Part shown: in pieces, positions 35,263 to 37,379 of the stretch
Layout of the letters: the number at the start of each line of letters is the position of its first letter
How positions within the stretch are numbered: position 1 is the first letter of the stretch
Assembly: GCA_019649035.1 (NCBI GenBank)
Contig: BMAT01001839.1
Coordinates: forward strand, 21,543-58,921
Reading direction: 5' to 3'
DNA length: 37,379 nt
Source of the DNA: Elysia marginata
Taxonomy: Eukaryota; Mollusca; Gastropoda; Plakobranchidae
Position numbers and translations under genes: made by a program
The notes under the pieces: model-generated
What the model was told of the DNA's origin: nothing
The model's database searches: none
What the model saw: only the letters and a program-made list of their open reading frames with translations

Positions 35263-36144
35263 TTTTTCGTATTTGCACTGTTAATTTTTCGATATATCGC
35301 CTATTTTTCTTATTGATTCAATAAAAACAATGTAACTATTCAATCGTTGTCGACCAGACAAGATCACTGAATGATGAAACAGGCAATGACTGTGATCCCT
35401 CTGTATAAAAAACAAACAGTATCTTATTTATTGTCGATTTGTGTTGTTTTAAAACGGCTTGATGTCGTGATTTTACAATGTTTAAGGGAATATTTATTTA
35501 TATTATGAAGCGTAGTCTTTATGTTGTGTTGTAGACGATTACTATAATATAAATTCGTTCTCTTTTTAAGCAAAAGTAAGGGATTCTTTACTATTTACGG
35601 TGATTTCGTTACAATTTCAAAATATTTTTTTGCTTTCAGTATGATGCTTTGGTGTTTAAGGTACTTGTATTGTTCATGAATGGAAAGCTATTTTGCATTT
35701 GTTTTATCATGTTGACCATTAAACAGAGGATGTGATTTTACTTTTTGACAGAATAGTATATTATTGAAAAAAAACAACTACGGTAACCAAGGGTAAAGAA
35801 TTACAGCTGGATCCTATCAAAAGAGACTTAAGATGAAGTTCAAGATATATAATTAATGTAAGGCAGACTAAGACACCTGTATGAATGACTTCGTCGGACG
35901 GGAAAAGTCATTACAATATTCTAACAAAACTTGATCTTGTGATGTTTTGATTTTAGATTTTATCACGAAGTTCTAATAATAGTACTGGAGGCGATAGTGA
36001 GGTCAGATGTCGTTCCAAAACGAAACAAACTTAGGTGACAAAGCTAGAAGAAAGAAGAAATTAAATTACGCATCCAAACCAAAATACAAAGAACCTGAGT
36101 TAATACGGCTCGGTGAGCAGTCTTACGGGTTTTTGGTTCTAGTT

Positions 36145-36626
36145 TTATTTGTTGTCATAGAGTTCTATTAATAGCTCTATTTGCCCCTCTAGCTCTTTTC
36201 GTTCGCCTCTCAGCCCAGTGACATCAAAGGTTTTGTCGCCAACAGTAAACTTAAACATAGACAGGAGGTCATTGCACTGCACTGTCTGTTGCTGGTAGTA
36301 GACTTCTGTGAACTTTATATTTTTATTCTAAATTTAAATCTAAAAAGCTAGAGATTACAAACAATAAGTAAAATGGGAATCTCATTGCGAAAAAAATATT
36401 ATGCCCCTTCAATGGCTTCAGTTTCTTGAAATCATCCCGGAAGCGTGTACAATATTTATGTTCACGATCAGAACCCTTAAGTATAAAAAAGAAAAATCTT
36501 TTTTTTTTTCAAATCCTTAGCGACAAAAATATCAGTCCGTGTACTTAACGCCTCATTTAATATTGCGAAATGAGGAATAGAATCAAAGGGCATCTGGAAT
36601 GTGAGATACAACCTTATTTTTAATGG
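36145..36626 (-). pseudogene. Unrecognised frame-broken coding-like region (exons or pseudogene remnant)
   Basis: Three minus-strand frames follow one another, each with protein-like composition unlike the flanks. Frame A (36626 to a stop at 36477) includes FQMPFDSIPHFAILNEALST. Frame B (about 36515 to a stop at 36323) includes GSDREHKYCTRFRDDFKKLK. Frame C (36327 to a stop at 36145) includes FKFTVGDKTFDVTGLRGERK and ends in a Leu/Glu-rich, possibly coiled-coil tail before TAA. A and B meet at an 11-base A run (minus strand), where a one-base slip would connect them. B and C are separated by about 70 bp of AT-rich sequence with AG dinucleotides that could be a decayed piece or splice acceptors. 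I do not recognise the family. Options are a mobile-element or processed pseudogene remnant, or terminal exons of a minus-strand gene. Real coding origin is likely but not proven. Confidence 0.45.
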
Positions 36627-37039
36627 CTAGGTGTGTTTTTTGTTTCAATAACAAAAATGTTGTTCTCCTTGAATGCGCACATACATGTTCACATTTTAGT
36701 AATGTTTAAAATCCTGATGTTTTATATTTTTATGACCAGTTCATGTAAAAGCACATGCATTGTTCGGAAGCAAGCAACAGCACGAAGGACCAGAAATATT
36801 GTTTATAATTGATGATTGTAAAGGAACAAATGGGCGAAGAGAGAATGATACCATATTGTATGTTGACTCACAAAAAATATATGTCCATAAAACGTCCACA
36901 AATATCTTTTCGGAAAAATATGAAAAACGTTATTAAAGATTATATTTTCTGTATTGCAGCATTTTTTAAATTAAAATACCACTTGATACGTTTGTTGCCG
37001 GTATTCATTTCAAAAAGTTATTCTGGAAATAGTACAACT
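36627..37039. other. No recognised gene
   Basis: This is AT-rich. If the coding-like stretch at 36145-36626 belongs to a spliced minus-strand gene, upstream exons should lie here or beyond the window, but I found no frame that continues it. An 82-codon + frame at 36809-37057 is unconvincing. Confidence 0.45.
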
Positions 37040-37290
37040 AAAATTTGCTGCTGGTAAAGCAGCAAGTGCCAAAGTCGCTCTAGGTTCAGGGTTCGAATCT
37101 CATTGCTACTCTCCAACCATCATTGATGGTTTGTAACTTAGTAGCTAAACACATAGAAGATGGAAGCGGAATTGAAAATGGTGGAGACTGCCTGTGAGTA
37201 AATATATTTACCTGCTATCAAGTTTCAATAATGTACACGAAAATGAATACCTCTGACCTTGAGTTACATCAAAATCATAATCATAATCAA
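37040..37290 (+). mobile_element. tRNA-derived SINE-like element near window end
   Basis: GGGTTCGAATC at 37088-37098 fits the polymerase III B box. Three of five neighbouring T-stem positions pair, so this is a decayed tRNA-like head rather than a tRNA gene. The body extends about 180 bp to an AATCAT-type simple tail near 37274-37290, followed by AGCGCTTTACGGCGAG. No A box is clear. It does not share the TGTAGAGA word of the other two elements, so it is probably a different family. Confidence 0.45.
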
Positions 37291-37379
37291 TAGCGCTTTA
37301 CGGCGAGTCTCCTTCTGTTGAAATAGCACTCAATGACAACAGACCGTGAAATGTAACATACAGAGAAGAAAAGCTGACC

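Larger units (their letters stand above)
32877..36140. other. Receptor 3' flank, no further gene seen
   Basis: This is AT-rich DNA that probably begins with the receptor's 3' UTR. Frames are short; the longest that starts with ATG (34011-34187, +) would encode about 58 residues with one hydrophobic stretch, has no recognisable family and is probably chance. The span holds the diverged direct duplication listed separately at 34915 and 35159. Nothing else is supported. Confidence 0.6.

Overview
The window reads as nuclear DNA of an animal, most likely a spiralian invertebrate; a mollusc is my best but unproven guess. It is about two-thirds A+T and gene-poor. It is full of (CTAT)n, (CT)n, (TTC)n and (TGTC)n simple repeats, carries a decayed non-LTR retrotransposon and tRNA-derived SINE-like heads, and has two assembly gaps, both inside microsatellites. 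There is no bacterial-style gene packing, operon or CRISPR array, and I found no functional tRNA gene.

One intact gene can be supported: a single-exon class A (rhodopsin-like) G-protein-coupled receptor of 530 residues at 31284-32876 (+). Its framework resembles histamine/muscarinic-type amine receptors, but the amine-binding Asp3.32 is Ser, position 6.51 is Arg, and the DRY motif is DKW. A first poly(A) signal lies about 290 bp past the stop.

Layout: 1-1.3 kb has no gene apart from a SINE-like head. 1.3-4.05 kb is pyrimidine-rich on the + strand, with a 28-bp minisatellite and (CT)n and (TTC)n tracts. 4.05-5.7 kb is unremarkable. 5.7-8.35 kb contains purine-rich blocks with (GATA)n and (GA)n. 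8.6-11.5 kb is again pyrimidine-rich, with a (TGTC)n-type higher-order repeat and a gapped (CTAT)n array. 12.28-13.25 kb is a broken minus-strand LINE reverse-transcriptase fragment. 13.3-20 kb has no recognisable gene, several modestly GC-raised patches and more (CTAT)n. 20.06-20.29 kb looks like a minus-strand SINE whose 3' tail is the (GATA)n array. 22.52-22.72 kb is a five-copy 41-bp minisatellite. 23-31 kb is mostly unannotatable AT-rich DNA with a gapped (ACT)n array. 31.28-32.88 kb is the receptor gene. 34.9-35.3 kb holds a diverged direct duplication. 36.14-36.63 kb on the minus strand is a frame-broken, coding-like stretch that I do not recognise. 37.04-37.29 kb is another SINE-like element.

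No multi-gene system is visible. The items most worth following are the receptor with its altered pocket, the unrecognised broken coding stretch at 36.1-36.6 kb, and the SINE whose tail appears to be a (GATA)n microsatellite.
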